Shown here: in pieces, positions 33,065-42,118 of the stretch
Layout of the letters: each line of letters begins with the position of its first letter
Numbering within the stretch: the first letter of the stretch is position 1
Assembly: GCA_016234495.1 (NCBI GenBank)
Contig: JACRBI010000045.1
Location: 1-64,000 of the forward strand
DNA length: 64,000 nt
Reading direction: 5' to 3'
DNA from: Chloroflexota bacterium
GTDB lineage: Bacteria > Chloroflexota > Anaerolineae > Anaerolineales > Villigracilaceae
The notes under the pieces: model-generated
Told to the model about the DNA's origin: nothing
What the model saw: the letters and a program-made list of their open reading frames with translations, nothing else
The model's database searches: none
Position numbers and translations under genes: made by a program

Positions 33065-33892
33065 TTACCAAGATGTCCACCCGCCATCCACAATGACATT
33101 GTTACCGGTCATGTAGGATGAAGCATCGGATGCGAGAAAGAGGAGCGCACCGTTCATTTCATCCTTTTTCGCCATGCGCCCCAAAATGGTTTTAGCAGAA
33201 TAGTTCGCCACAAAATATTCTTCGTGATTGTTGTACACGCCGCCGGGAGTGAGTGCATTCACGCGGATTTCTGTCCCGGCGTAATAGGCGGCAAGATATT
33301 TGGTAAATCCCATCACGCCGGCTTTGGTGGTGGTGTAATAGACAGGCTTGTAAGCCACGCGCTTGCCGTCTTTGATATAGATTCTTTGATCGGGGCCATT
33401 CAATCCATAGGTCGAGCAGATGTTGATGATGCTGCCTTTTTTGCCCTGCGCAACCATCTGTTTAACGCAAGCCTGCGTGACAAGAAAAATCCCCGTGAGG
33501 TTGACATTCAACGCGGCGTTCCAATCCGTCAACGGATAATCTTCGAATGCGCCGGGCGCGATGCCCTTGGAGGCGGCGTCGGGGTCAAACTTCGGGTCGA
33601 GGGCGGCTGAATTCACCAGTACATCGAGCCTGCCAAAGGTCGAAAGAACCGACGCGACCATCGCGTTGACAGAGTCGAGGCTGGTGATATCGGTCGCGAT
33701 TCCAATCGCCTTGAATCCATCCTTGACGAGTCCTTCGGCGACCTTGCCTGCCGCGTCGCCGTTGAGATCCACCACGGCGACAGATGCGCCGGCCTCCGCG
33801 AGCGTGCGGCAAAATTCCGCGCCGAGTAGACCCACTCCGCCCGTCACAACTGCCACGCGATCTTTCAAACTAAATTTATCGAAAATGGTCAT
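33065..33892 (-). CDS. SDR oxidoreductase, PtmA-like
   Basis: A protein of 275 residues with the classical short-chain dehydrogenase fold. The NAD(P)-binding motif is VVTGGVGLLGAEF near residue 15, VDLNG at the end of the second strand, and NSA/INICSTYG in the middle. The catalytic Tyr and Lys are in YYTTTKAGVMG. NVIVDGGWTSW ends the protein. GAGGA precedes the ATG. Lying next to NeuA- and NeuB-type genes, it recalls PtmA, the SDR linked to legionaminic acid synthesis in Campylobacter. The reaction itself is inferred from position only. Confidence 0.88.
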   Translation of the reverse strand: MTIFDKFSLKDRVAVVTGGVGLLGAEFCRTLAEAGASVAVVDLNGDAAGKVAEGLVKDGFKAIGIATDITSLDSVNAMVASVLSTFGRLDVLVNSAALDPKFDPDAASKGIAPGAFEDYPLTDWNAALNVNLTGIFLVTQACVKQMVAQGKKGSIINICSTYGLNGPDQRIYIKDGKRVAYKPVYYTTTKAGVMGFTKYLAAYYAGTEIRVNALTPGGVYNNHEEYFVANYSAKTILGRMAKKDEMNGALLFLASDASSYMTGNNVIVDGGWTSW

Positions 33893-33903
33893 TTGATTTC
33901 CTC

Positions 33904-33938
33904 TTAGACCAGACAGGTTTCGGAAACCTGTCTGGTCT
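33904..33938. repeat. AGACCAGACAGGTTT... palindrome
   Basis: AGACCAGACAGGTTTC is followed by GAAACCTGTCTGGTCT: a 16-bp perfect inverted repeat with almost no loop. It lies between the SDR gene and the membrane glycosyltransferase gene and could form a stable hairpin in the transcript. Confidence 0.8.
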
Positions 33939-33942
33939 GTAA

Positions 33943-35505
33943 TTACGGAAAAGTCGTGTAAATTTTATCGCCGTGAGATTGATGCGCAAGATACAACCCT
34001 TGTGATAATTGAAGATAGATCGACTGCACATCCTCTGATTCTGAGCCGAACTTGAAAAGAGCGAGAACGGCATTCCCCGATGATACATCACCCTGAAGAG
34101 CGCTGACCCCTTCGGCATATCCTTCGCGCGGCAGGTTCGTGACCGGGTCTACCAGGTCGGGCAACACATGGCTGGGGCGGTCTGCGTAAAGATAAACCGG
34201 ACCGGGCTGATTGGTGTAAACGCGAATATCTTTGGGCAGCTTGCGCAAATAAGCCATGGCCTCAGAATCATACCAGACGAAGGAGGCATATCCCTGCCCG
34301 CCCTTGTGGAGTTTTTCCACGACGATGGATGAATCATAGGTCGAGAGTGAAAAGACAAGGAGGGCGAAAACAACAACCAGGCTTTTCCAGATCATCGCGC
34401 GCCTTTGCCACAGCCAATGTCCGAAATAAACAAGCAGGATGAGCAGCGCGACATAGATCGGCGAAAGGATACGCAGCTTGAACTTTGTGCTGGCATCGAA
34501 CAGCAGCATGGATGAGACAATCGATGCGAAGTAACCGAAAATATACAGCCCGTTGGCAAAGGATAAAATTTCAGGTTGAGGGGTGGAGGGCTTGAAAAAT
34601 TTCCGCAATCCTTTGGTCACAACCCAAACAAGCAGGGTTAAAGCGATAGCCGACAGGGTGAGCGCGATCAAATTCGGCACACCAGCGAGCGCGCGCCGCC
34701 ATGTCTCAACGGGGATAAGGAATTCCGAAAAATTGTAAATGCCCGTGCTGATATTTTCATCCGTGAGCGGATGCCAGATCAGCGTGCGGTTGGTGGCGTT
34801 ATCCGCGACAAGTTTGTTGCGAATGCTCCAGCCAAGCATGAACGGCGCTGCGCCGAAAACAAACATCAAAACGCTGGTCAGTTTTTTCTTCCAGCTATCC
34901 TGCAGCAGGATGAGCGCAACAATGAACGTCGCCAGCAGCGCAAGCCCCGCATAACGGGTGAGATAGGCAAATGAAACAAGGATGCCCGTCACAATCAGCC
35001 AAATATTTTTGGGAGAATTGAAATACTCTGAAAAGGTCAGGAACGCCGCGAGGCTGAAAAAGATATACAGCGGCTCGCTCATTGCAACAGCATGAGCATA
35101 AAATAACGAGGCATTGACTGCAAACAGCAACGCCAGAGCCGCGCCCGCGACCCGTGATTTGGTCATGCGCGCGCCGATGATGCCAAGCAAAAATGCATTC
35201 GCGCCGAAAAGTATGGCATTGATAAAGCGCGTGCCGCGCAGGGGGTCGAGTCCGCTGATGCCGGTCAACGCCAGCGCAGTTGAAAAACCGGGCGGGAAGT
35301 GCGTCACCGGCTGGTTGGACGCAAGCCAGGCTTCGCGATAACCATATCCCGCCAGAATGCTGCGCGCGCCGGCAATATAAGCGATCGAGTCGTCTGAAAG
35401 CCCCAGTCCCTGCGGCGTACTGTAAAGCAGGATACCAACTGCGCTCACAGCGATAAGGCCAAGAGCAGACAGAAAAAGCAGATGGGACTTCAGAAAGTAT
35501 TTCAT
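33943..35505 (-). CDS. Multispan membrane glycosyltransferase (ArnT/PMT-like)
   Basis: A protein of 520 residues with about 10-12 predicted membrane helices. The first extracytoplasmic loop has LGLSDDSIAYIAGAR, where the DD pair is typical of the catalytic Asp site of GT-C lipid-sugar transferases. A periplasmic-type C-terminal domain follows (YDSEAMAYLRKLPKDIRVYT). Family members move sugars from polyprenyl phosphate to glycans or lipids on the outer side of the membrane. It lies downstream of the sulfate-activation gene. The donor and acceptor cannot be told. Confidence 0.82.
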   Translation of the reverse strand: MKYFLKSHLLFLSALGLIAVSAVGILLYSTPQGLGLSDDSIAYIAGARSILAGYGYREAWLASNQPVTHFPPGFSTALALTGISGLDPLRGTRFINAILFGANAFLLGIIGARMTKSRVAGAALALLFAVNASLFYAHAVAMSEPLYIFFSLAAFLTFSEYFNSPKNIWLIVTGILVSFAYLTRYAGLALLATFIVALILLQDSWKKKLTSVLMFVFGAAPFMLGWSIRNKLVADNATNRTLIWHPLTDENISTGIYNFSEFLIPVETWRRALAGVPNLIALTLSAIALTLLVWVVTKGLRKFFKPSTPQPEILSFANGLYIFGYFASIVSSMLLFDASTKFKLRILSPIYVALLILLVYFGHWLWQRRAMIWKSLVVVFALLVFSLSTYDSSIVVEKLHKGGQGYASFVWYDSEAMAYLRKLPKDIRVYTNQPGPVYLYADRPSHVLPDLVDPVTNLPREGYAEGVSALQGDVSSGNAVLALFKFGSESEDVQSIYLQLSQGLYLAHQSHGDKIYTTFP

Positions 35506-35513
35506 TCAGATAA

Positions 35514-35583
35514 AAGACAGAGACGCGCCCTCATCCCCAACCCTTCACCTGACCGGGAAAGGAATAGGGAGAGGGAGCGCCTC
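35514..35583. repeat. CCCTCATCCCC/GGGAGAGGGAG-type intergenic repeat
   Basis: CGCCCTCATCCCCAACCC ... AGGGAGAGGGAGCG, an imperfect palindrome in the spacer between the sat-cysC gene and the membrane transferase. A related element at 44,193-44,221 supplies the end of a methyltransferase gene. Confidence 0.6.
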
Positions 35584-35598
35584 TGCAATAAAAATCAA

Positions 35599-37326
35599 CT
35601 ATGCCTGTTTGGCAATATAACCCTGTTCTTCGAGGTATGATAGAACCTTGCGAGCGTTATCCTCTGCTGATGCGCCAAAGCCCTGAAGTGTGATCTCGGG
35701 GTTGATCGGTTGTTCGTAGGGATCGTCCACGCCGGTGAAGCCCATCGGCTTGCCGTCAACCATCGCCTGACGCGCCTTGGCATACAGACCCTTCACATCG
35801 CGCTGTTCGCAGACTTCGACAGGAGTGTCCATGTAAACTTCGATGAAGTTCTCGCCGACCATCTTGCGGGCTTCTGCGCGAGTGGCGCGGTACGGGCTGA
35901 TGGCTGCGCAAATGACCGCGCCGCTCGCGTGGACAATTTCGCCGGCCACGAATCCGATGCGGATGATGTTGGTGTCGCGGTCTTCCTTGCTGAAACCGAG
36001 TCCCTTGGAAAGATGCGTGCGGACAACGTCACCGTCGAGGATGGCGATCTCACGCCCGCGTTCGAGCAGCAGCGTGGTCAGCACTTCGGTAGTCGCGGAC
36101 TTGCCTGATCCGCTCAAGCCGGTGAACCAAATGCAGAATCCCTGTTTGTGGCGCGGAGGATACATCTCGCGCAAAATTTCAGCAGTCTCGGGGCGGGTGA
36201 ACCACTCGGGAAGCAGCCTGCCTTTCGCAAGATAATCATCGCGGACTTGCGTGCCGGAAATGTTCGCCACTTTCGCGCCCTTGGGCACATCCTTCTCTTC
36301 GACATAGCGAGCTTCATCGGGAAGATAGACCAGCATCTCGAACGGAACCATCTTGACGCCAAGTTCGGCTTCGTATTGCTTCATGATTTCCTGCGCATCA
36401 TACGGACCGTAGAATGGCTTGCCACTAGAATCATTTCCCGGCCCTGCGTGATCTCTGCCGACAATAAAATGATTCGCGCCGTGATTGCGGCGGATGATGG
36501 CGTGCAGCAACGCTTCTTTCGGGCCAGCCATGCGCATCGCCAGCGGGAGCAGGCTGAGCATGGTATCTTTTTTATCGTAGTAATTATCAACCAACGCCTT
36601 GTACGTGCGGACGCGGGTGTAGTGATCCACATCGCCGGGCTTGGTCATGCCGACCACGGGATGAACGATCAACGAGCCTTTGACTTCCGCCGCGGCGCGC
36701 TTGGTGAGTTCTTCGTGGATGCGGTGCAGGGGATTGCGGGTCTGGAAAGCGACCACATTGTCGTGTCCCATCTCTTCGAGCATTTCTCGCACCTGTGCTG
36801 GTGTGTGGCGCAGATTCACAAAGTCATAATACTTGGGCAGGTTTACAACTTTCAGCGGGCCGGAGATGCAGACCTTGTTCCAGCGCGCCATCTCGGAGAC
36901 CATCGGGTGCTTTGAATCGGTCGAGCCGTACGCAAGAGCAGCCTCGGCTTCCGCGTCCCAGTGATAGACCTCGTCGAGCGTCATCACTGCGATCAAGTCA
37001 AAGTTTGCGCTGCGCAATGCCAGTTCCTCGCCCACTGTCGGCAGTTCTTTCGGATCAGCTGTCAGGGTGATGGGAAGCGGGAAGAGGGTTCCATCCGCTA
37101 GGCGCATTTCCTTGAGCACGCGGTCATAATCGGCCTTGCCCATGAAGGTCGTCAGCGGGGAAAACCCGCCGGTGGCGATCAATTCAAGGTCACACATGTT
37201 GCGCATGGTGATTTTTATCGAAGGCAGTTTGCCGGCGCGGGCGAGAAGTTCTTCGCGCTCCTTGCCTTCAACGACCAGATTGACCAGTTTGCCACCATAA
37301 GGGGGGATTAGTTTTGCTTTTGTCAT
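35599..37326 (-). CDS. Bifunctional ATP sulfurylase-APS kinase (makes PAPS)
   Basis: A protein of 575 residues from ATG 37326, after GGAG; an upstream in-frame start runs into a repeat. The N-terminal PUA-like and catalytic sulfurylase domains (about 1-385) have FQTRNPLHRIHEEL (QxRNPxHxxH) and GRDHAGPG. The C-terminal APS kinase (about 400-575) has Walker A FTGLSGSGKSATTE and the motifs DGDVVRTHL and SKEDRDTNIIR. The two steps turn sulfate and ATP into APS and then PAPS. With three sulfotransferases nearby it supplies sulfate for glycan modification, not assimilation; no PAPS or APS reductase is seen. Confidence 0.95.
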   Translation of the reverse strand: MTKAKLIPPYGGKLVNLVVEGKEREELLARAGKLPSIKITMRNMCDLELIATGGFSPLTTFMGKADYDRVLKEMRLADGTLFPLPITLTADPKELPTVGEELALRSANFDLIAVMTLDEVYHWDAEAEAALAYGSTDSKHPMVSEMARWNKVCISGPLKVVNLPKYYDFVNLRHTPAQVREMLEEMGHDNVVAFQTRNPLHRIHEELTKRAAAEVKGSLIVHPVVGMTKPGDVDHYTRVRTYKALVDNYYDKKDTMLSLLPLAMRMAGPKEALLHAIIRRNHGANHFIVGRDHAGPGNDSSGKPFYGPYDAQEIMKQYEAELGVKMVPFEMLVYLPDEARYVEEKDVPKGAKVANISGTQVRDDYLAKGRLLPEWFTRPETAEILREMYPPRHKQGFCIWFTGLSGSGKSATTEVLTTLLLERGREIAILDGDVVRTHLSKGLGFSKEDRDTNIIRIGFVAGEIVHASGAVICAAISPYRATRAEARKMVGENFIEVYMDTPVEVCEQRDVKGLYAKARQAMVDGKPMGFTGVDDPYEQPINPEITLQGFGASAEDNARKVLSYLEEQGYIAKQA

Positions 37327-37347
37327 GTTCACTCCGTGATTATTTTG

Positions 37348-37406
37348 GTAGGGGCATAGCGAATTGCGAAAGAGTTTGCCTTTCGACTGACTCGCCATGC
37401 CCCTAC
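37348..37406. repeat. GTAGGGGCAT...ATGCCCCTAC palindrome
   Basis: The ends are complementary over 10 bp, with TCGCAATTC-like and GAATTGCGA-like words inside. It lies just upstream of the sat-cysC start. Relatives at 40,562-40,609, 47,936-47,982 and 58,837-58,896 share the GTAGGGGC/GCCCCTAC ends. Confidence 0.75.
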
Positions 37407-37486
37407 AAGGTTTTTTTAAATGCCCGTCAATTATACTTCAAAATTCACCAACTGAATTTTGAAGTATTTCAGCCCATCATCCGGCA

Positions 37487-39502
37487 TTATTCGCCGCAAA
37501 AGAGCTGGCTGACTTCCTTTTCAACAGCGGGGTCAAGCGGCATAGCCGTCAGCGTGTGACAGGCTTGTTGCATGGCTGGCAGGTCTGAGGTCATATGAGA
37601 AGCGATCTCGCTGAGGCGGGCAATATCATTGGAAGTTGCGTAGGCTTGCAGGAATGGCATCCATTCGATCTGATCTTTTGCAAAATAACCCTGCGAAAGT
37701 GCCTCCTCTCCCAAACGAAGCACTTCAACCCAGTCCCCCAATTGGCGGGCATACGAAGCTTTCTCATAAAAATAGCACCACTCCTTTGGCGGCTCGGAAC
37801 CAAAGGGAATTTCGGGCGGAACCTGGAAGGGAACGTTCAATGAGATTTGGTCGGCTTCGGAAAAAGGTGCGATGGCAGATACGCGCGAATCTTCGAACGA
37901 GGAGAGTTCAACCTGATGCAGGTCGATCACTTGAACACATGAGAAGTGGCGCGGCTGGGAGAGAATTAAAATATTGCGGTAATTTGGATAGGTGCGAATA
38001 CTGCGGCGGTTGGAATAATCCTGTGGCTCGCGCGCCAGCACCTTTTCGACGGTTTCCCCGTTCAACACCAATGCATACAGTGCGGGCTGTACATATTTTT
38101 CATGGTCTGATTCTGGATGATAAATCAGGTTGGCGGGTCCCCATGTAAAATAATCTTCTTCGGCCGCCACCAGATACCGCGTAATAAATGTTGCACCCGG
38201 CCCAATCTGGGGGATGCGCCAGCTCACCTGCCACCAAAAATTTCGCGTGGCATCGGTCTCGCTGGCTTTTACAAATCCGTTGGCATAATGAGTCAGCGAT
38301 GCGGAAACGATCAGTACTCCCAAAAGGATATTTTGCAGCCGCAGGCTGGAAATAAAACTCAACAACAGCGGCCATAACACCGCCGCGCCGGCGGATGCGA
38401 TCAACGTGTATCTCGAATAATTTTTAAAGTCGACGCTGCGCCCGACTAAAATGACAGGAAGCAAACCGCAGACAAGCAGCCCGAGTCCGATCCAGACTGC
38501 TTCGCGCCTCCAAGCTGACCCGCCGCCTGATTCGCTTTCTTCCGGCATTTGAACAGCCTTGTGAAAGATCCAAACTACGACGAGCGCCAGCAAAGTCACG
38601 CCGATGCCAGGCATCCATTCCTGATTGTTTATGCCAGGACTTAATCTGGCAAGCGGAGTCCCCCACGCTCGAACCAAAACATCCAATCCATCATTCAGGA
38701 GTGTGGATAATATTTTCGCAAAAAAGGTGACCGGCTTGACCAGCGCATCGCTGAATTGCATATCCACGTCTGTTGCGCCCCGTTCGCTTTTGAAAAAGAA
38801 AAGCCTCCATGCTAAAAACAAACCCGGGATAAAAAACGCAGGAAATGCCCATTGGAAAAACCTGGCAAGTATTTTCCAGTATGTTCCCTTCAAGCGGTGA
38901 GACAGAAGGAATACACAGACAAAACGCAGGAACTCAAGCCCGATAAACCATTCGATCTGACCAAGATAAAACCAGCCAAGCACAATTGAGGCAATATAAA
39001 ACATTGAACTTTTCAACCGCGTATTTGATCGAACCGCCTTGATCGTTAAGGCAATGGAGGTCATTCCCGCGGCAAGACCGGAGAGATGACAAAGGTAATC
39101 TATTGCAATCGGCTGCGAGAGAAAACCCGGATAGATTAAAAACAACAAAGCCATCCAAAGCATTGTGCGGCGGTTCTCCGGCCAGATCAGACGAAGAATC
39201 CAAAAAAAGGAAAGTCCGCTGATTAAACGGAAAACGAACGCGCCCAGGTTGTAATACAGGGGATTTCCGCCAAAAAGAGAATACGCAGGGATCATCACCA
39301 ACGCGCGCAATGGACGGTCTACGCTGAAGATATCCCAAAAAACAGAAGGTCCCTTCGCCCCCGCTGCATACATGAGATACCAGTCATCATAGAAATAGCC
39401 GAACTGCGGTATAAAAATTAAATAGAGCAAACCTGAAATCACAGAAAGCAGGGCGATCTCCATTAATAACCTGGAACGAAAAGTTGACCTTAACCTTTGC
39501 AT
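37487..39502 (-). CDS. Large membrane protein, probable GT-C-like glycosyltransferase
   Basis: A protein of 671 residues. About ten hydrophobic helices fill residues 10-420. FGYFYDDWYLMYAAG near residue 35 has the acidic pair expected in the first loop of GT-C enzymes. The C-terminal 230 residues are soluble, with a helical TPR-like end (WVEVLRLGEEALSQGYFAKD). GGAG precedes the ATG. The family is not recognised firmly. The position among membrane transferases suggests a role in glycan assembly. Confidence 0.7.
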   Translation of the reverse strand: MQRLRSTFRSRLLMEIALLSVISGLLYLIFIPQFGYFYDDWYLMYAAGAKGPSVFWDIFSVDRPLRALVMIPAYSLFGGNPLYYNLGAFVFRLISGLSFFWILRLIWPENRRTMLWMALLFLIYPGFLSQPIAIDYLCHLSGLAAGMTSIALTIKAVRSNTRLKSSMFYIASIVLGWFYLGQIEWFIGLEFLRFVCVFLLSHRLKGTYWKILARFFQWAFPAFFIPGLFLAWRLFFFKSERGATDVDMQFSDALVKPVTFFAKILSTLLNDGLDVLVRAWGTPLARLSPGINNQEWMPGIGVTLLALVVVWIFHKAVQMPEESESGGGSAWRREAVWIGLGLLVCGLLPVILVGRSVDFKNYSRYTLIASAGAAVLWPLLLSFISSLRLQNILLGVLIVSASLTHYANGFVKASETDATRNFWWQVSWRIPQIGPGATFITRYLVAAEEDYFTWGPANLIYHPESDHEKYVQPALYALVLNGETVEKVLAREPQDYSNRRSIRTYPNYRNILILSQPRHFSCVQVIDLHQVELSSFEDSRVSAIAPFSEADQISLNVPFQVPPEIPFGSEPPKEWCYFYEKASYARQLGDWVEVLRLGEEALSQGYFAKDQIEWMPFLQAYATSNDIARLSEIASHMTSDLPAMQQACHTLTAMPLDPAVEKEVSQLFCGE

Positions 39503-39523
39503 GGCATCTCCAAGAAAAAAAAA

Positions 39524-40552
39524 TTAAGAAGGCAGATCAACCATCCGTCTGCTTGTATTTGACTCAAGAACTGCCTGCACAAGCTGCTGCACCTTCACTC
39601 CGTCTTCCAGCGAACAAACTGGCTGCGCCATCCCATGAGCAATATCGATGAAATGACGCATCTGCGCCGCGAAGAGCTGGTTGCGCTCAAACCCGTCTGG
39701 AAGAGGATACTGCTCTTCAACAGCCGCCGGCGGGTTGGCATCCCAGGTACCAAAAGCCGCGGGCATCCTGTAAAAGTGGAGCACCCCATCGGCATTATCC
39801 CAGCGCAATGTGCCGTTTGTCCCCACGATCTCCAGCCTGTGAACAGGCGGGCGCTGAAAATAATTGACATGCACGCCGCCCACCGCTCCGCCGGAAAATT
39901 TCAACCCGATCTCAGCCGCGTCTTCCACGTTCAACTCAAGCGGGGAAAGGTGACCATTGAAAGACCACAGCGACTCCACATCGCCGAGCAGGAAGCGCAA
40001 ATAATCGAGCGGATGAGTGAGTGTGACGATCGCTCCCCCGCCGAGGTCGGCGCGCGCGGCATAGCTCTGGCGGTAATCCTCCCACGGATGCCAGTTCGGC
40101 AGATATTCACCCCAATGCGCGTGGAATGTGAGGATTTTCCCGAGCGTGCCGGACTGAATCAATTCGCGGGCTTTGTTCAACGTTGGATGGTAACGGAATT
40201 GAAATCCCACTAAAATTTTACTGCCGCTTGTTTCAGCAGTCTTCCGCAAAACATCAAGTCTGTCCAACGAATCAGAAACTGGCTTTTCAAGCAGGATAGC
40301 ACAGCCCGCTTCTGCGGCAGGGATGGCAACATCGAGATGCAGTGCAGTTGGATTCGCGACGATCACAGCATCGGGCTTGTGTTTTTTGAGAGCTTCCTGC
40401 AAATCGGTTTCAACTGGATAGCCCGCGAGTTCATCGTCGGGCAGGGTGGCGCGATGACTCCGCAACAGAACAATATCCCTTTCGCCGAGGGCGATCAAGT
40501 TGCGAAAGTGCCGTCGTCCGATGGAGCCCAGACCTGCAATAAGAAATTTCAT
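39524..40552 (-). CDS. Gfo/Idh/MocA family sugar oxidoreductase
   Basis: A protein of 342 residues. Rossmann motif AGLGSIGRRHFRNL starts the protein. VIVANPTALHLDVA and AILLEKPVSDSLDR (EKP motif) follow near residues 70-100, and the C-terminal half is the usual alpha/beta substrate domain with GGGAIVTLTHPLDYL. Such enzymes oxidise or epimerise nucleotide sugars or sugar acids with NAD(P). It lies between membrane transferase and sulfotransferase genes and probably tailors a sugar precursor. Confidence 0.9.
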   Translation of the reverse strand: MKFLIAGLGSIGRRHFRNLIALGERDIVLLRSHRATLPDDELAGYPVETDLQEALKKHKPDAVIVANPTALHLDVAIPAAEAGCAILLEKPVSDSLDRLDVLRKTAETSGSKILVGFQFRYHPTLNKARELIQSGTLGKILTFHAHWGEYLPNWHPWEDYRQSYAARADLGGGAIVTLTHPLDYLRFLLGDVESLWSFNGHLSPLELNVEDAAEIGLKFSGGAVGGVHVNYFQRPPVHRLEIVGTNGTLRWDNADGVLHFYRMPAAFGTWDANPPAAVEEQYPLPDGFERNQLFAAQMRHFIDIAHGMAQPVCSLEDGVKVQQLVQAVLESNTSRRMVDLPS

Positions 40553-40561
40553 TTTTTCTCC

Positions 40562-40609
40562 GTAGGGGCGAGGTTACCTCGCCCCAGGGCGGGAAGACCC
40601 CGCCCCTAC
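40562..40609. repeat. Double GTAGGGGCG palindrome
   Basis: GTAGGGGCG at 40,562-40,570 pairs with CGCCCCTAC at 40,601-40,609. Inside are two smaller hairpins, GGCGAGGTTACCTCGCC and GGGCGGGAAGACCCCGCCC. It separates a sulfotransferase gene from the oxidoreductase gene. Confidence 0.8.
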
Positions 40610-40616
40610 GTGTTAT

Positions 40617-41645
40617 CTACCAATTCAAATCTTTTTCATATCCCCATTTGACCAACATCTCACCCGCAACTTCCTTGAAGATCGATTTATCGCGCGCGGT
40701 AAAGAGCCGTGACCAATTCCCAGCCTGCCCTTTGGGGAGAAAGGACGCGATTCCTTCGTTGCGTTTGGCCTGCCACTCTTCATCGGGGTTGGATGACATC
40801 TCGGCTTTGATCGTTTTATCAAGCGCGTTGTTGATCTTCTTCACACCCAGAAACTTCCAGAGTTTTTTCATTTCATCAAACGGCGTTTCGAGCAGGTCTT
40901 CGTAGCGCAGTGTGTGATAACTCCCCGTGTAAAGCCGCTGCGCTTCGCCGTCGCTTTCGGTCAGGTCTTTTACCCAGCGCGAGGCAATGTTACGGATGAA
41001 GGTCTCGGTAAATATCGAACGACGGCCATCTGTAAATGGAACAGAATCAACTTTCAGGTCGGCAATGATGCGTTTATCTTCCGTCGTCAAAAATTTGGAT
41101 TCCTCTACAAAGTTGCGGAAGCGTTCCGAGATCAGCACATCGCGCCCGTCGCGGACGATGTTGACGATCTTCGCATCTGGATATAACGAGTGCATGTCTT
41201 GCACGACCTGGCCGTGGATGACGCTGGAGGGACTCTTGTCGCCGACGATGCGTTTGCCTTCGCGGGCGGCGTCGCGCTCCATGATGAAATCTGCGGAGGC
41301 GCGCAGGACGAGCGGCGAGAGGTCGCGCCCTTGATTCCAACGGTTGGATTTACGCGTCAGCCACTCTTCGATCTCAGCTGAATCCACCAGCGACTTTAGC
41401 AGCGGCTTGCGGGTGAAGAAGTGCGCCTGATAGTTGCAATGCACTTCGGGGTGCAGGCGCGCAAGGCGCATAAGGAGGGTCGTCCCCGAGCGGGCATGGC
41501 CGAGGATGAAGAATTTCTCGCGCGGGAAAAATTGTTTAATCTCCGCCACTTCATCGGGCGTGATGGCGGGGATGGGATTACGATTTTTCTTTTTGAGTTC
41601 GCCCTTGAGCAGGATGCGGGCGGCGGTTTTGAGGCGGGAAAGCAT
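40617..41645 (-). CDS. Sulfotransferase, third copy
   Basis: A protein of 342 residues. The P-loop-like 5'-phosphosulfate motif is LGHARSGTTLLMRL near residue 48, and the 3'-phosphate motif is IVRDGRDVLISERF near 164. KGQAGNWSRLF near 309 matches the C-terminal PAPS motif. It ends GEMLVKWGYEKDLNW, like the other two, but its core is more distant, nearer to Stf0/sulfotransferase_3-type enzymes. Its ATG overlaps the stop TAA of the HIT-family gene by one base, so the two are coupled. Confidence 0.9.
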   Translation of the reverse strand: MLSRLKTAARILLKGELKKKNRNPIPAITPDEVAEIKQFFPREKFFILGHARSGTTLLMRLARLHPEVHCNYQAHFFTRKPLLKSLVDSAEIEEWLTRKSNRWNQGRDLSPLVLRASADFIMERDAAREGKRIVGDKSPSSVIHGQVVQDMHSLYPDAKIVNIVRDGRDVLISERFRNFVEESKFLTTEDKRIIADLKVDSVPFTDGRRSIFTETFIRNIASRWVKDLTESDGEAQRLYTGSYHTLRYEDLLETPFDEMKKLWKFLGVKKINNALDKTIKAEMSSNPDEEWQAKRNEGIASFLPKGQAGNWSRLFTARDKSIFKEVAGEMLVKWGYEKDLNW

Positions 41646-42106
41646 TATGAAGACCCCGCTTCGTTATTTAGCCGCTTTTGAATTGATTCTGACAGCTTGT
41701 TCATAAAATCCTTATCTCGTTCCAGGTTGAATTTTTGCCCTTTATCCCATTCATAAAAGAAAGCCGGTCCACGACGCAATTCATCTGGCTCATTTGCATA
41801 GCGCGGGAAAATATGAGCATGGAGAGCAGGCTCCCCATTTCCAAGGATGTCGTAATTCATGCGTATCGCTCCAGTTAGTTCCAATAACGCGTCCCCAATA
41901 ATCGTCATATCGCGCAAAAATACTACGCGACTTTCAGGTGAAAGCACATTCAAATCAAAAACAACCGGATCAGGCAACAACAAAGAATAGCCTCGAAGAA
42001 ATTGTACATCTCCCAAAACTGCCCACCCTGATGGGACACGGCAAATTACAGTTTCGTTTTTACCTTTGCGAGCCAATTCAACGCGTTGATGAATTAAAGT
42101 TGACAC
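41645..42106 (-). CDS. HIT-family nucleotide hydrolase/transferase
   Basis: A protein of 153 residues starting at GTG 42106, five bases after AGGAGGAG. LHAHIFPRY near residue 95 is the HIT-type HxHxH-like motif, with His present at the first two positions and an aromatic/Pro context at the third. The rest has the histidine-triad beta fold (LLLPDPVVFDLNVL). It may cleave nucleotide by-products such as APS- or AMP-linked compounds from the sulfation steps, which its coupling to a sulfotransferase gene would suit; this is inference. Confidence 0.78.
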   Translation of the reverse strand: MSTLIHQRVELARKGKNETVICRVPSGWAVLGDVQFLRGYSLLLPDPVVFDLNVLSPESRVVFLRDMTIIGDALLELTGAIRMNYDILGNGEPALHAHIFPRYANEPDELRRGPAFFYEWDKGQKFNLERDKDFMNKLSESIQKRLNNEAGSS

Positions 42107-42118
42107 GAAAACTCCTCC

